Assembly: GCF_036227325.1 (NCBI RefSeq)
Contig: NZ_CP109467.1
Span: 2,790,001-2,854,000, forward strand
Direction of reading: 5' to 3'
Length of the DNA stretch: 64,000 bases
From: Streptomyces sp. NBC_01465
GTDB taxonomy: Bacteria; Actinomycetota; Actinomycetes; Streptomycetales; Streptomycetaceae
The notes below the pieces were generated by a model that saw only the letters and a program-made list of their open reading frames with translations, searched no databases and was not told where the DNA came from. Below are positions 28,229 to 36,829 of this stretch, piece after piece. Position 1 is the stretch's first letter. Every line of letters begins with the position of its first letter. Made by a program: the position numbers and the translations under genes.

Positions 28229-29116
28229 ATGACCACCCAACTCCCGGTGGCTCCGGCCACGCGCCGGAGCCGCTTCGCGCTCGGTGCCGGAGACCAGCGC
28301 AAGGCCGGACCGATCGCGTATGTGCTGCTGATCGTCGCCGCACTGGTCTCCCTGTTCCCGCTGTACTGGAACCTCGTGGCGGCGTCGAACAGCGGCGCGC
28401 GGGTGCAGCAGGCCCCGGCGCCCCTGCTGCCAGGCTCCCACCTGCTGGACAACCTCTCCGTCGCCTGGAACGAAGTCCACATGGGCACGGCGCTGGTCAA
28501 CACCACCGTGGTCGCGAGCGTCGTCAGTCTCAGCACCGTGCTCTTCGCGACTCTCGCCGGATTCGCCTTCGCCAAGCTGCGGTTCAAGGGCCGCAACCTT
28601 CTGCTGGGTCTGGTCGTCGCGACCATGACCGTGCCTCCGCAGCTCACGGTGATCCCGCTCTACCAGATCGTCACGGACCTGCACTGGACGGACACCCTGC
28701 AGGCAGTGATCATGCCGTCGCTCGTCGCGGCCTTCGGTGTGTTCTTCATGCGGCAGTTCCTCGTCGAGGCGCTCCCGGTCGAACTGGTCGAAGCGGCCCG
28801 CATGGACGGGGCGAACAGCCTGCGGATCATCTGGCACATCGTCTTCCCGATCGCCCGTCCCGCGATGGCCGTACTCGGCATGCTCACGTTCGTGCAGTCA
28901 TGGAACGACTTCTTCTGGCCGTTCATCGTCCTCACCGACAACGGCACACCCACCCTTCAGGTCTCCCTGGCGGGCCTCGGCGCGGGCAACCACACGGTGG
29001 ACTCGGCGATCGTGCTGGCCGGGGCGCTGATCTCCACCGTGCCCCTGCTGCTCGTCTTCGCCTTCCTGGGCAAGCACATCGTGGGCGGCATCACCGCCGG
29101 CGCGGTCAAGAGCTGA
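28229..29116 (+). CDS. cebG: Cello-oligosaccharide ABC transporter permease
   Basis: A 295-residue MalG-like permease. Membrane helices include IAYVLLIVAALVSLFPLYWN and TVVASVVSLSTVLFATLAGFAFAKL; the EAA loop reads LVEAARMDGANSLRIIWHIVFPIARPAM near residue 187. Starts 3 bases after the cebF stop and forms with it the membrane channel. A 143-base gap separates it from bglC, which has its own operator. Confidence 0.92.
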   Translation: MTTQLPVAPATRRSRFALGAGDQRKAGPIAYVLLIVAALVSLFPLYWNLVAASNSGARVQQAPAPLLPGSHLLDNLSVAWNEVHMGTALVNTTVVASVVSLSTVLFATLAGFAFAKLRFKGRNLLLGLVVATMTVPPQLTVIPLYQIVTDLHWTDTLQAVIMPSLVAAFGVFFMRQFLVEALPVELVEAARMDGANSLRIIWHIVFPIARPAMAVLGMLTFVQSWNDFFWPFIVLTDNGTPTLQVSLAGLGAGNHTVDSAIVLAGALISTVPLLLVFAFLGKHIVGGITAGAVKS

Positions 29117-29246
29117 TCCACCGCCCCACCTTGTCGGGGTGTCCGCCGCGGGGGAGCCGAGCCGCTGTCGCCTCTGCCCCCCGCCGCGCTTCGCACCCGC
29201 CCTGACCGGGTCGCCCCGCCTTTGATCCCTTCCCTCCTTACCTTCT

Positions 29247-29260
29247 TGGGAGCGCTTCCA
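29247..29260. promoter_or_regulatory. CebR operator overlapping the bglC ribosome-binding site and start
   Basis: TGGGAGCGCTTCCA, one mismatch from the perfect CebR palindrome. The GGGAG of the operator is also the apparent SD, and its last A is the first base of the bglC ATG (29260). Bound repressor would block initiation or early elongation. Confidence 0.88.
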
Positions 29261-30678
29261 TGCCTGAATCCCTGGCCTTCCCGTCCACCTTCCTGTGGGG
29301 CGCCGCCACGTCCGCGTACCAGATCGAGGGTGCGGTACGGGAGGACGGCCGCACCCCGTCCATCTGGGACACCTTCAGCCATACACCCGGCAAGACCGAG
29401 GGCGGTGAGACCGGCGACGTGGCCGTGGACCACTACCACCGGTACCGCGACGACGTGGCGCTGATGGCCGAACTCGGCCTGAACGCCTACCGGTTCTCCG
29501 TCTCCTGGTCGCGCGTCCAGCCCACCGGCCGCGGCCCCGCCATCCAGCGCGGCCTGGACTTCTACCGCCGCCTGGTCGACGAGCTGCTCGACAAGGGCAT
29601 CAAGCCGGCCGTGACCCTCTACCACTGGGACCTGCCGCAGGAGCTGGAGGACGCGGGCGGCTGGCCCGAGCGCGAGACGGCGTACCGCTTCGCCGAGTAC
29701 GCGCACATCGTGGGCGAGGCGCTCGGCGACCGCGTCGAGCAGTGGATCACCCTCAACGAGCCCTGGTGCAGCGCCTTCCTCGGCTACGGATCCGGAGTGC
29801 ACGCCCCGGGCCGCACCGACCCGCTCTCCACCCTGCGCGCCGCCCACCACCTCAACCTGGCGCACGGCCTGGGCACCAAGGCGCTGCGCGCGGCCATGCC
29901 GGCCCGCAACTCCGTCGCGGTCAGCCTCAACTCCTCGGTGATCAGGCCGCTTTCGCCTTCCCCGGAGGACCTGGAGGCGGTCCGCCGCATCGACAACCTC
30001 GCCAACGGGATCTTCCACGGCCCGATGCTGCAGGGCGCGTACCCCGAGACGCTCTTCTCCGACACAGTGCGCCTCACCGACTGGAGTTACGTCCAGGACG
30101 GCGACCTGGAAACCATCCACCAGCCGCTGGACGCGCTCGGCCTGAACTACTACACGCCCACCGTGGTCTCCGCCGCCCCCGTCGCCCCCGGCACCCGCCG
30201 CGCGGACGGCCACGGCGCCAGCGACCACTCCCCCTGGCCCTGCGCCGAGGACATCACCTTCCACCAGCTGCCGGGCGAGCGCACCGAGATGGGCTGGTCC
30301 GTCGACGCCACGGGCCTGCACGACCTGATCTCGCGCTACACCCGCCTGGCGCCGGGCCTGCCGATCTACATCACCGAGAACGGTGCGGCGTACGACGACA
30401 AGCCGGGCGCCGACGGGACGGTCCACGACCCGGACCGCATCCGCTACCTCCAGGCGCACCTGGACGCGGTCCACCGCGCGATCGGGGACGGCGCGGACGT
30501 GCGCGGCTACTACCTCTGGTCGCTGCTGGACAACTTCGAGTGGTCCTACGGGTACAGCAAGCGCTTCGGCGCGGTGTACGTCGACTACGAGACCCAGGTC
30601 CGCACCCCCAAGTCGAGTGCGTACTGGTACGCGGACCTCGCGAGGACAGGCGAACTGCCGCAGATTCCGGCCGCCTGA
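29260..30678 (+). CDS. bglC: Beta-glucosidase (GH1), intracellular
   Basis: A 472-residue GH1 enzyme hydrolysing imported cellobiose and cello-oligosaccharides to glucose. N-terminal signature [16 protein letters not shown]; acid/base glutamate in TLNEPW (Glu167) and nucleophile in YITENGAAY (Glu373); C-terminal [18 protein letters not shown]. No signal peptide, so cytoplasmic. The start is fixed by the operator/SD overlap. Functions with cebEFG under CebR. Confidence 0.95.
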   Translation: MPESLAFPSTFLWGAATSAYQIEGAVREDGRTPSIWDTFSHTPGKTEGGETGDVAVDHYHRYRDDVALMAELGLNAYRFSVSWSRVQPTGRGPAIQRGLDFYRRLVDELLDKGIKPAVTLYHWDLPQELEDAGGWPERETAYRFAEYAHIVGEALGDRVEQWITLNEPWCSAFLGYGSGVHAPGRTDPLSTLRAAHHLNLAHGLGTKALRAAMPARNSVAVSLNSSVIRPLSPSPEDLEAVRRIDNLANGIFHGPMLQGAYPETLFSDTVRLTDWSYVQDGDLETIHQPLDALGLNYYTPTVVSAAPVAPGTRRADGHGASDHSPWPCAEDITFHQLPGERTEMGWSVDATGLHDLISRYTRLAPGLPIYITENGAAYDDKPGADGTVHDPDRIRYLQAHLDAVHRAIGDGADVRGYYLWSLLDNFEWSYGYSKRFGAVYVDYETQVRTPKSSAYWYADLARTGELPQIPAA

Positions 30679-30691
30679 CGGGGGCTCATCC

Positions 30692-30736
30692 AGCGGCGTG
30701 GCGCGGGGGAAGCGGATGCCCCCGCCTCACGCCGCT
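30692..30736. terminator. Terminator after bglC
   Basis: Interrupted stem: AGCGGCGTG (30692-30700) and GCGGGGG (30703-30709) pair with CCCCCGC (30719-30725) and CACGCCGCT (30728-30736), each side separated by two unpaired bases. Followed by TTTCCCTTTAT. Confidence 0.78.
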
Positions 30737-30795
30737 GCTAATTTCCCTTTATGTCCGCTATTAACCTCAGTGTCCTAGTTGTCGGCTGAGCCGCC

Positions 30796-32481
30796 ATGGG
30801 CATCCTCAAGGACCACCCCGAACTCGTACTGTTCCTCTGCCTCGCGGCCGGCTATCTCCTCGGCAAGCTGCGCGTGGGCCCCCTCACCCTCGGCGGCATC
30901 TGCGGCACGCTGATCGTCTCGCTGCTGATCGGCGCCTGGACCAAGGTCGAGATCTCGGGCGACGTGAAGACGATCTTCTTCGCGCTCTTCATCTTCGCCC
31001 TCGGCTACATGGCGGGCCCCCAGTTCTTCGCCAACCTCAACCGCAAGAGCCTGCGCTTCTTCGTGCTCTGCGGGATCGAGGTGGTCACCGTCGTGGCCAT
31101 CGCGCTCGGACTGGCCAAGGCCTTCGACCTGGACGTCGGCACGGCGGCGGGCATCCTGGCCGGAGCCGCCACCGAGTCCGCGGTCGTCGGTACGGCGACC
31201 GAGTCCATCGGCCAGCTCTCCGGTCTGACCCCCGAGCAGATCAGTACGTACCAGGGCCATGTGGCCACCGCGTACACCGTCTGCTACCTCTTCGGCCTGA
31301 TCACGATCGTGATGTACACGAGCCAGATCATGCCGATGCTGCTGCGCATCAACCTCCGCGACGCCTCGCGCGAGCTGTGGGAGAAGACCCGCGGCACCAG
31401 CGGCAGCCTGGAGGCCGACGAGCGCGAGTCCCTGCCCGGGCTCGTCGGGCGCACGTACCTGGTGACCAAGGCCGACGGCTCCACCGTCGGCGCGCTGGAG
31501 TCGGGACTCGAGAACCGGATCACGATCGAGTCCGTCAAGCGCGGCTCGACGTTCCTCGAGCCCTCCCCCGACCTGGAACTCACCCTCTCCGACCTGGTCC
31601 TGGTCGTCGGCCGCCGCGCCAACACGATCGAGGCGGGACGCGAGATCGGCCCCGAGACGCCCGGCGTGCCCGGCCTCGACTCTCCGCTCGCCACCAGCCA
31701 GGTGGCGCTCACCGACAAGGCCGTCGAGAACATCACCATCGACGAGCTGCAGAAGGCGCACCCGGAGTTCTACAAGGACGGGGTGTACGTCACCGACCTG
31801 GTCCGCGGTGACCAGCACCTCCCGGCCAACGGCACGACCGTCGTGCACCGCGGCGACGTGGTGACCCTGGTGGGCGCCCGCTCCGGCCTCAACAAGCTGG
31901 CGGGCCGGATCGGCGCCGCCGTCAAGAACGACGCCACCGACTTCATCTACCTGGGGCTCGGTATCGCGGTCGGTTCGCTGATCGGCCAGATCGTCGTCAA
32001 GTTCGGCACCGTCCCGATGTCGCTCGGCACCGGCGGCGGCTGTCTGATCTCCGGGCTGCTCTTCGGCTGGTTCCGCTCCCGCAAGCAGACCTTCGGGGCG
32101 TTCCCGCCGCAGGCCGCCACCACGATCAAGGACATGGGGCTCGCGGTGTTCATCGCGTGCACCGGTCTGGTCTCGGGCCCGCAGGCGTGGCCGCTGCTCA
32201 AGGAGTACGGAGCGCTGCTGCCGTTCGCGGGGATCGCGATGGTCCTCGTACCGGCGACGCTCTCGCTGATCGTCGGACGCAAGCTGCTGAAGATCGAGCC
32301 GCCGCTCCTGATCGGCGCCATCGCGGGCCAGCAGTGCTCGACCCCCGCGATCACCTCGGTCACCCAGGTGGCCCAGAGCTCGGTCCCGATGCTCGGCTAC
32401 ACGATCACCTACACCCTCTCCAACTTCCTTCTGCCGCTGACCGGGCCTCTGCTCGTCGGCATCCTGGGAGCCGGATCATGA
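30796..32481 (+). CDS. AspT-type aspartate:alanine exchanger, first copy
   Basis: A 561-residue transporter of the aspartate:alanine exchanger family. Two repeats of a hydrophobic domain (ELVLFLCLAAGYLLGKLRVGPLTLGG at the start; FIYLGLGIAVGSLIGQIVVKFG near residue 384) flank a soluble middle with two TrkA-C-like domains (residues about 215-365). Such carriers swap aspartate for alanine, and with aspartate 4-decarboxylase generate proton-motive force. It overlaps the second copy by four bases. No good SD is seen before ATG 30796. About the normal family length. Confidence 0.88.
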   Translation: MGILKDHPELVLFLCLAAGYLLGKLRVGPLTLGGICGTLIVSLLIGAWTKVEISGDVKTIFFALFIFALGYMAGPQFFANLNRKSLRFFVLCGIEVVTVVAIALGLAKAFDLDVGTAAGILAGAATESAVVGTATESIGQLSGLTPEQISTYQGHVATAYTVCYLFGLITIVMYTSQIMPMLLRINLRDASRELWEKTRGTSGSLEADERESLPGLVGRTYLVTKADGSTVGALESGLENRITIESVKRGSTFLEPSPDLELTLSDLVLVVGRRANTIEAGREIGPETPGVPGLDSPLATSQVALTDKAVENITIDELQKAHPEFYKDGVYVTDLVRGDQHLPANGTTVVHRGDVVTLVGARSGLNKLAGRIGAAVKNDATDFIYLGLGIAVGSLIGQIVVKFGTVPMSLGTGGGCLISGLLFGWFRSRKQTFGAFPPQAATTIKDMGLAVFIACTGLVSGPQAWPLLKEYGALLPFAGIAMVLVPATLSLIVGRKLLKIEPPLLIGAIAGQQCSTPAITSVTQVAQSSVPMLGYTITYTLSNFLLPLTGPLLVGILGAGS

Positions 32482-34181
32482 TCGATTTCCTCAACAGAAA
32501 CATCTTCAACCCGCACCCCGAACTCCTCGTCTTCCTGGTCGTCGCCCTCGGCTTCCTGGTCGGCAAGGTCCGCTACAAGGCCATCGCGCTCGGCGCCGTC
32601 ACCGGCTGTCTGGTCGCGGGGCTCGTCCTCGGCGCCCAGTTCAAGGTCGAGATCGACGGGACGGTGAAGAACCTGTTCTTCATCATGTTCCTGTTCGCCC
32701 TCGGCTACCGGGTCGGCCCGCAGTTCTTCCGCGGTCTGAAGAAGGACGGCCTGCCGCAGGTTCTCAACGCGGTCATCGTCTGTGTCACCGGCCTCCTCGC
32801 CTCCTGGCTCTTCGCCGCGATGCTCGGTTACGGACCCGGGCTCGGCGCCGGCATGATGAGCGGCGCACTCACGCAGTCCGCCGCCATCGGTGTCGCCCAG
32901 GACGCCATCTCCACGCTCCCCGGGCTGAGTTCGGCCCAGGTCAAGTCGGAGTCCAACCTCGTCGCCGTCGGTTACGCGGTGACGTACCCGCTCGGCACGA
33001 TCCTCTGCGCGATGCTGCTGGCCAACGTCCTGCCCAAGCTCTACCGCCGCGACCTGGCCGCGGAGTGCACCCAGCTCGCCGTCGAGCTGGACGCCCCGGA
33101 CAGCGACCCCGACCTCGGCGCGGGCTACTACGAGGCCGTCCTGCGCGCGTACACGATCCAGCGCCCCGACCTCGTCGGCCGCACGATCGACGACTTCGAG
33201 AAGCAGCAGCAGGAGCTCGGCCGCCGCGTCTACATCACGCGCGTACGGCGCGACGGGGCGATCCTCGAGCACGACCAGAAGACCGCGCTGATGGAGGGCG
33301 ACATCGTCGCCGTCAGCGCCATCCGCGGCGACCTCGTCGAATTCGACGCCCGTACGCACGTGGGCGCCGAGACCGACGACATCGAACTGCTCGGCTACCA
33401 GACCGAGTCGCTGCACGTCGTCGTCTCCGAGAAGGACCAGATCGGCAAGACGATCGCCGAGCTGCGCAAGGAGCCGTTCATGGTCGGCGTGTACGTCGAC
33501 AAGCTCTACCGGGCGGGCTCCCAGTTCCCCTACCGCCTCTCCACGCAGATCGAGCGCGGCGACACCGTCATCCTCACCGGCCCCAAGCGCCTGGTGGACC
33601 CGGCGGGCGCGGCCATCGGCAAGCGCGTCCCCACCAGCTTCGCGACCGACATGGTCTGGGTGGGCATCGGCATCTTCCTCGGCGGCTGCCTCGGCATCCC
33701 GGCGCTGACGGTCAGCGGAGTCCCGATCTCGCTCTCGACCTCCGGCGGCGGCCTGATCATGGGTCTGGTCTTCGGCTGGATCCGCGGCAAGTACCCGACG
33801 TACGGCAACGTCCCGCCCGGCGCCCAGTGGTTCATGGACACGCTCGGCCTGTGCATGTTCGTCGCGGTCGTCGGCATCAACGCGGGCCCGAGCTTCACCA
33901 GCGGTCTCTCGTCGGCCGGCTGGGGCCTGCTCCTCTTCGGAGCGGTGATCACGATCATCCCGCTGATCGTGGGCTTCCTCGTGGGCCACTACATCCAGAA
34001 GATCCGCTTCCCGATCCTGATGGGCGTGCTGGCCGGCGGCCAGACCACCACGGCGGCGATCGGTGCGATCAACGAGACGTCCAAGTCGCAGATCCCGACG
34101 CTCGGTTACACGATCCCCTACGCCATCGGCAACGTGCTGCTGACGGTGTGGGGCGCAGTCATCGTCCTCCTGAACCACTGA
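32478..34181 (+). CDS. AspT-type aspartate:alanine exchanger, second copy
   Basis: A 567-residue paralogue of the preceding protein with the same layout: hydrophobic repeat (HPELLVFLVVALGFLVGKVRYKAIALGA), soluble TrkA-C-like middle, and second repeat (WVGIGIFLGGCLGIPALTVSGVPISLSTSGGGLIMGL). The two copies share their key segments (FALGY-x-GPQFF; pore-like GGG stretch) but are clearly diverged. ATG 32478 overlaps the preceding stop. Tandem unlike copies may form a heteromer or use different substrates. Confidence 0.88.
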   Translation: MIDFLNRNIFNPHPELLVFLVVALGFLVGKVRYKAIALGAVTGCLVAGLVLGAQFKVEIDGTVKNLFFIMFLFALGYRVGPQFFRGLKKDGLPQVLNAVIVCVTGLLASWLFAAMLGYGPGLGAGMMSGALTQSAAIGVAQDAISTLPGLSSAQVKSESNLVAVGYAVTYPLGTILCAMLLANVLPKLYRRDLAAECTQLAVELDAPDSDPDLGAGYYEAVLRAYTIQRPDLVGRTIDDFEKQQQELGRRVYITRVRRDGAILEHDQKTALMEGDIVAVSAIRGDLVEFDARTHVGAETDDIELLGYQTESLHVVVSEKDQIGKTIAELRKEPFMVGVYVDKLYRAGSQFPYRLSTQIERGDTVILTGPKRLVDPAGAAIGKRVPTSFATDMVWVGIGIFLGGCLGIPALTVSGVPISLSTSGGGLIMGLVFGWIRGKYPTYGNVPPGAQWFMDTLGLCMFVAVVGINAGPSFTSGLSSAGWGLLLFGAVITIIPLIVGFLVGHYIQKIRFPILMGVLAGGQTTTAAIGAINETSKSQIPTLGYTIPYAIGNVLLTVWGAVIVLLNH

Positions 34182-34197
34182 CCAGGGAGTCCCCACC

Positions 34198-35853
34198 GTG
34201 CCCAAAACGACGTTCACCCGAGAAGAGATCCAGTCCTTCGCGCAGCTCAGCCCGTTCGAGCTGAAGGACAAGTTCATCCAGATCGCCCAGGCGGCGCAGG
34301 CGGACAAGCCGGGCCAGAAGGAGAAGTCCAGCGCGCAGATGCTGAACGCGGGCCGCGGCAATCCGAACTGGATCGCCACGGGCCCCCGCGAGGCCTTCTA
34401 CGCGCTCGGCTACTTCGCCCTCGCCGAGTCCCGCCGGGTGTGGACCGCCGACAACCTGGGCGGCATGCCGGAGAAGAAGGGCTCGGGCGAGCGCTTCGAC
34501 ACGTACGTCCGCCAGCACGCCGACCTGCCGGGCATCGAGCTGCTGGAGAAGTGCATCGCGTACGCCGTCGAGCGCTTCGGCTTCGACCGCGACGACTTCA
34601 TCCACGAGCTGACCGACAGCTCGGTCGGCGACAACTACCCGGTCCCCGACCGGATGCTGGTGCACGCGGAGAAGATCGTGCGCGGGTACGTCGGCGACGA
34701 GATGTTCAACAAGCAGCCGCCGCAGGACAATCTGAGCCTGTTCGCGACCGAGGGCGGCACCGCCGCCATGTGCTACATCTTCGACTCGCTGATGAAGAAC
34801 GGCATCCTGCACAAGGGCGACAAGATCGCGCTGATGACGCCGGTCTTCACCCCGTACCTGGAGATCCCCGAGCTCGACACGTACGAGTTCGAGGTCGTGC
34901 ACGTCAAGGCCTCCCTCTTCACCGAGACCGGCGTACGCGAGTGGCGCTATCCGACGGAGGAGGTCGCCAAGCTGGAGGACCCGGCGATCAAGCTGGTCTG
35001 CGTGGTCAACCCGAGCAACCCGCCGTCGCTGGCGCTGTCGGAGCGGGTCGGCAACCAGATCAAGGACATCGTCGCCAACAAGAACCCGAACCTGCTCTTC
35101 GTCACGGACGACGTCTACGGCACGTTCGTGGAGGGCTTCCGCTCGCTGGCCGCCGACATCCCGCGCAACTGCCTCCTCGTGTACTCCTTCTCCAAGCACT
35201 ACGGCTGCACGGGCTGGCGCCTGGGCGTCATCGGTCTGCACGACGACAACGTGATCGATGAGATGATCGCGAAGCTCCCGCAGGCGGACAAGGAGCGCCT
35301 CAACAAGCGCTACGGCACGCTCACCCTGGAGCCGGAGAAGATCAGGTTCATCGACCGCCTGGTCGCCGACTCCCGCCAGGTGGCGCTGAACCACACGGCC
35401 GGCCTGTCGCTCCCCCAGCAGGTCATGATGACGCTCTTCTCGCTCTTCGACATGCTGGAGGAGGGCCAGGCCTACAAGGGCAAGATCCGCGCCATCGTGA
35501 ACCAGCGCCTCGACCTGCTCCTCGAAGGCGCCCAGATGAAGATCGCCGACGACCCCCAGCGGGCGGGCTACTACATCGAGCTGGACCTCCTCGCGGAGGC
35601 CGAGCGCGTGCACGGCAAGGCTTTCGCGGACTTCCTGGAGAAGACGTACGAGCCGGTCGACCCGCTGTTCCGCCTGGCCGAGCAGACCTCGGTGGTGCTC
35701 CTGAACGGCGGCGGCTTCGACGGCCCGGAGTGGTCGGTGCGCGTCTCACTGGCCAACCTGGACGACCTGGACTACCTGAAGATCGGCCACCACCTCCGCG
35801 AGATCTTCCTGGACTACGCGACGGAGTGGAAGGCGTCGGGCGCGAACGCCTAA
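34198..35853 (+). CDS. Aspartate 4-decarboxylase / aspartate transaminase
   Basis: A 551-residue PLP enzyme of the AsdA/AspD type, decarboxylating aspartate to alanine plus CO2 and often also transaminating. Motifs: NAGRGNPNWIATGPREAFYALGYFA near residue 50, NPSNPPSLALSERV near 272, DDVYGTFVEGF near 305 and the PLP lysine in YSFSKHYGCTGWRLGV (Lys333). Much longer than ordinary aspartate aminotransferases, as expected. It follows the two AspT genes by 16 bases, with GGGAG before GTG 34198, forming the classical decarboxylase plus antiporter pair. Confidence 0.92.
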   Translation: MPKTTFTREEIQSFAQLSPFELKDKFIQIAQAAQADKPGQKEKSSAQMLNAGRGNPNWIATGPREAFYALGYFALAESRRVWTADNLGGMPEKKGSGERFDTYVRQHADLPGIELLEKCIAYAVERFGFDRDDFIHELTDSSVGDNYPVPDRMLVHAEKIVRGYVGDEMFNKQPPQDNLSLFATEGGTAAMCYIFDSLMKNGILHKGDKIALMTPVFTPYLEIPELDTYEFEVVHVKASLFTETGVREWRYPTEEVAKLEDPAIKLVCVVNPSNPPSLALSERVGNQIKDIVANKNPNLLFVTDDVYGTFVEGFRSLAADIPRNCLLVYSFSKHYGCTGWRLGVIGLHDDNVIDEMIAKLPQADKERLNKRYGTLTLEPEKIRFIDRLVADSRQVALNHTAGLSLPQQVMMTLFSLFDMLEEGQAYKGKIRAIVNQRLDLLLEGAQMKIADDPQRAGYYIELDLLAEAERVHGKAFADFLEKTYEPVDPLFRLAEQTSVVLLNGGGFDGPEWSVRVSLANLDDLDYLKIGHHLREIFLDYATEWKASGANA

Positions 35854-35873
35854 CGCCTGACCTGCAGGAACGG

Positions 35874-35925
35874 GCTCCAGTGGCCGCTGGGCAGGGTACG
35901 ACCCCTGCCTCTCGGCCGCTGGAGC
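35874..35925. terminator. Terminator between aspartate decarboxylase and the convergent gene
   Basis: Long imperfect hairpin: GCTCCAG/GGCCG (35874-35886) pairs with CGGCC/CTGGAGC (35913-35925), with an inner stem GCAGGG (35891-35896)/CCCTGC (35903-35908). Between convergent stops. Confidence 0.75.
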
Positions 35926-35950
35926 TCTCTCGTGTGCAGACCGCTGAGCC

Positions 35951-36679
35951 TCACGCCGCGACCTTGAGACCTGCCTGCTCGAAGCGGGCGCGGGTCTCGG
36001 CGAGGGCTGCGGGGGCCAGGCGTGTGGAGGGGTGCAGGTCCACCGGGCAGGCCAGCTCCTTGAAGAGTTCCGTCGCCGCCGTCAGGGGCGCTTCCGTGTC
36101 CGTGACGCCGGGGATCAGGGCGTACGAGATCCGGAGCGGGGTTCCGTGTGCCGTTGCTCGGCGGGCGAATGTCAGGGCGGGGGTGGCCCGGCGGTGGTGG
36201 AGGGCCCAGCTGGTGCGCTCGTCGCAGGCGTGCAGGTCCAGGATCACCTCGTCGGCGGCGTCCAGGAGGGAGAGGTCCAGGTCGGCGGGGGCGTGGCCGC
36301 TGGTGCGGAGTGTCGTGCGGATGCCCGACGTTGCGAAGGTCGTCAGGAGCTCCGACGTGAACTCGGGCTGGGTGAGCGGTTCGCCGCCCGTGATCTCCAT
36401 GCCCCGGCCCTCGCGCAGGTGCTGAAGGTGCGGGAGGGCGTAGTCGTGGAGGTCGGCGCTGGTCAGGCGGCACGACGTACTGCGGAACCAGGTCTCGGGG
36501 TGCTCGGCGTACGGGCAGCGCACGCTGTCGCCCGCCAGTCGCAGTGACATCAGCGCTCCGCGCTCGGTGTCCCTGGCGTCGAAGAGGAGCGAGTGGACGA
36601 AACCGCGGGTGCCGGGGGCGGTGGGTGCGGCCACGGCTGCCGGTGAGGGCGTGGGGCGGAAGCGGCTGATGAGCTTCAT
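35951..36679 (-). CDS. Radical-SAM-like (pyruvate formate-lyase activase-like) protein with degenerate cluster motif
   Basis: A 242-residue protein resembling glycyl-radical activating enzymes: GTRGFVHSLLF, RCPYAEHPETW and MEITGGEPLTQPEFTSELLTTFATSGIRTTLRTSG, the last being the SAM-binding TGGEP region. In true activases the cluster motif is CxxxCxxC within GCPLRCxYCHNPETW. Here the equivalent positions are Asp51, Cys55 and Ala58, so only one of three cluster cysteines remains. No glycyl-radical enzyme is nearby. It could be an evolved non-radical protein or still bind SAM. ATG 36679. The gene lies alone, downstream of nothing obvious. Confidence 0.75.
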   Translation of the reverse strand: MKLISRFRPTPSPAAVAAPTAPGTRGFVHSLLFDARDTERGALMSLRLAGDSVRCPYAEHPETWFRSTSCRLTSADLHDYALPHLQHLREGRGMEITGGEPLTQPEFTSELLTTFATSGIRTTLRTSGHAPADLDLSLLDAADEVILDLHACDERTSWALHHRRATPALTFARRATAHGTPLRISYALIPGVTDTEAPLTAATELFKELACPVDLHPSTRLAPAALAETRARFEQAGLKVAA

Positions 36680-36829
36680 GAGTTCAGTCTGCGCCGGTCC
36701 CGGCGGGGCGGCAGGCGCCGTTCGGCCCGTCCTGGGGGACCTTCGGCTCGTACGGACAGAGGCGCGCGCCCCGGCCGGGTGGGGGGGGTGCCGGCCGGGG
36801 CGCGCTGGGGGGTGGGGCTCGGGGTGGGG

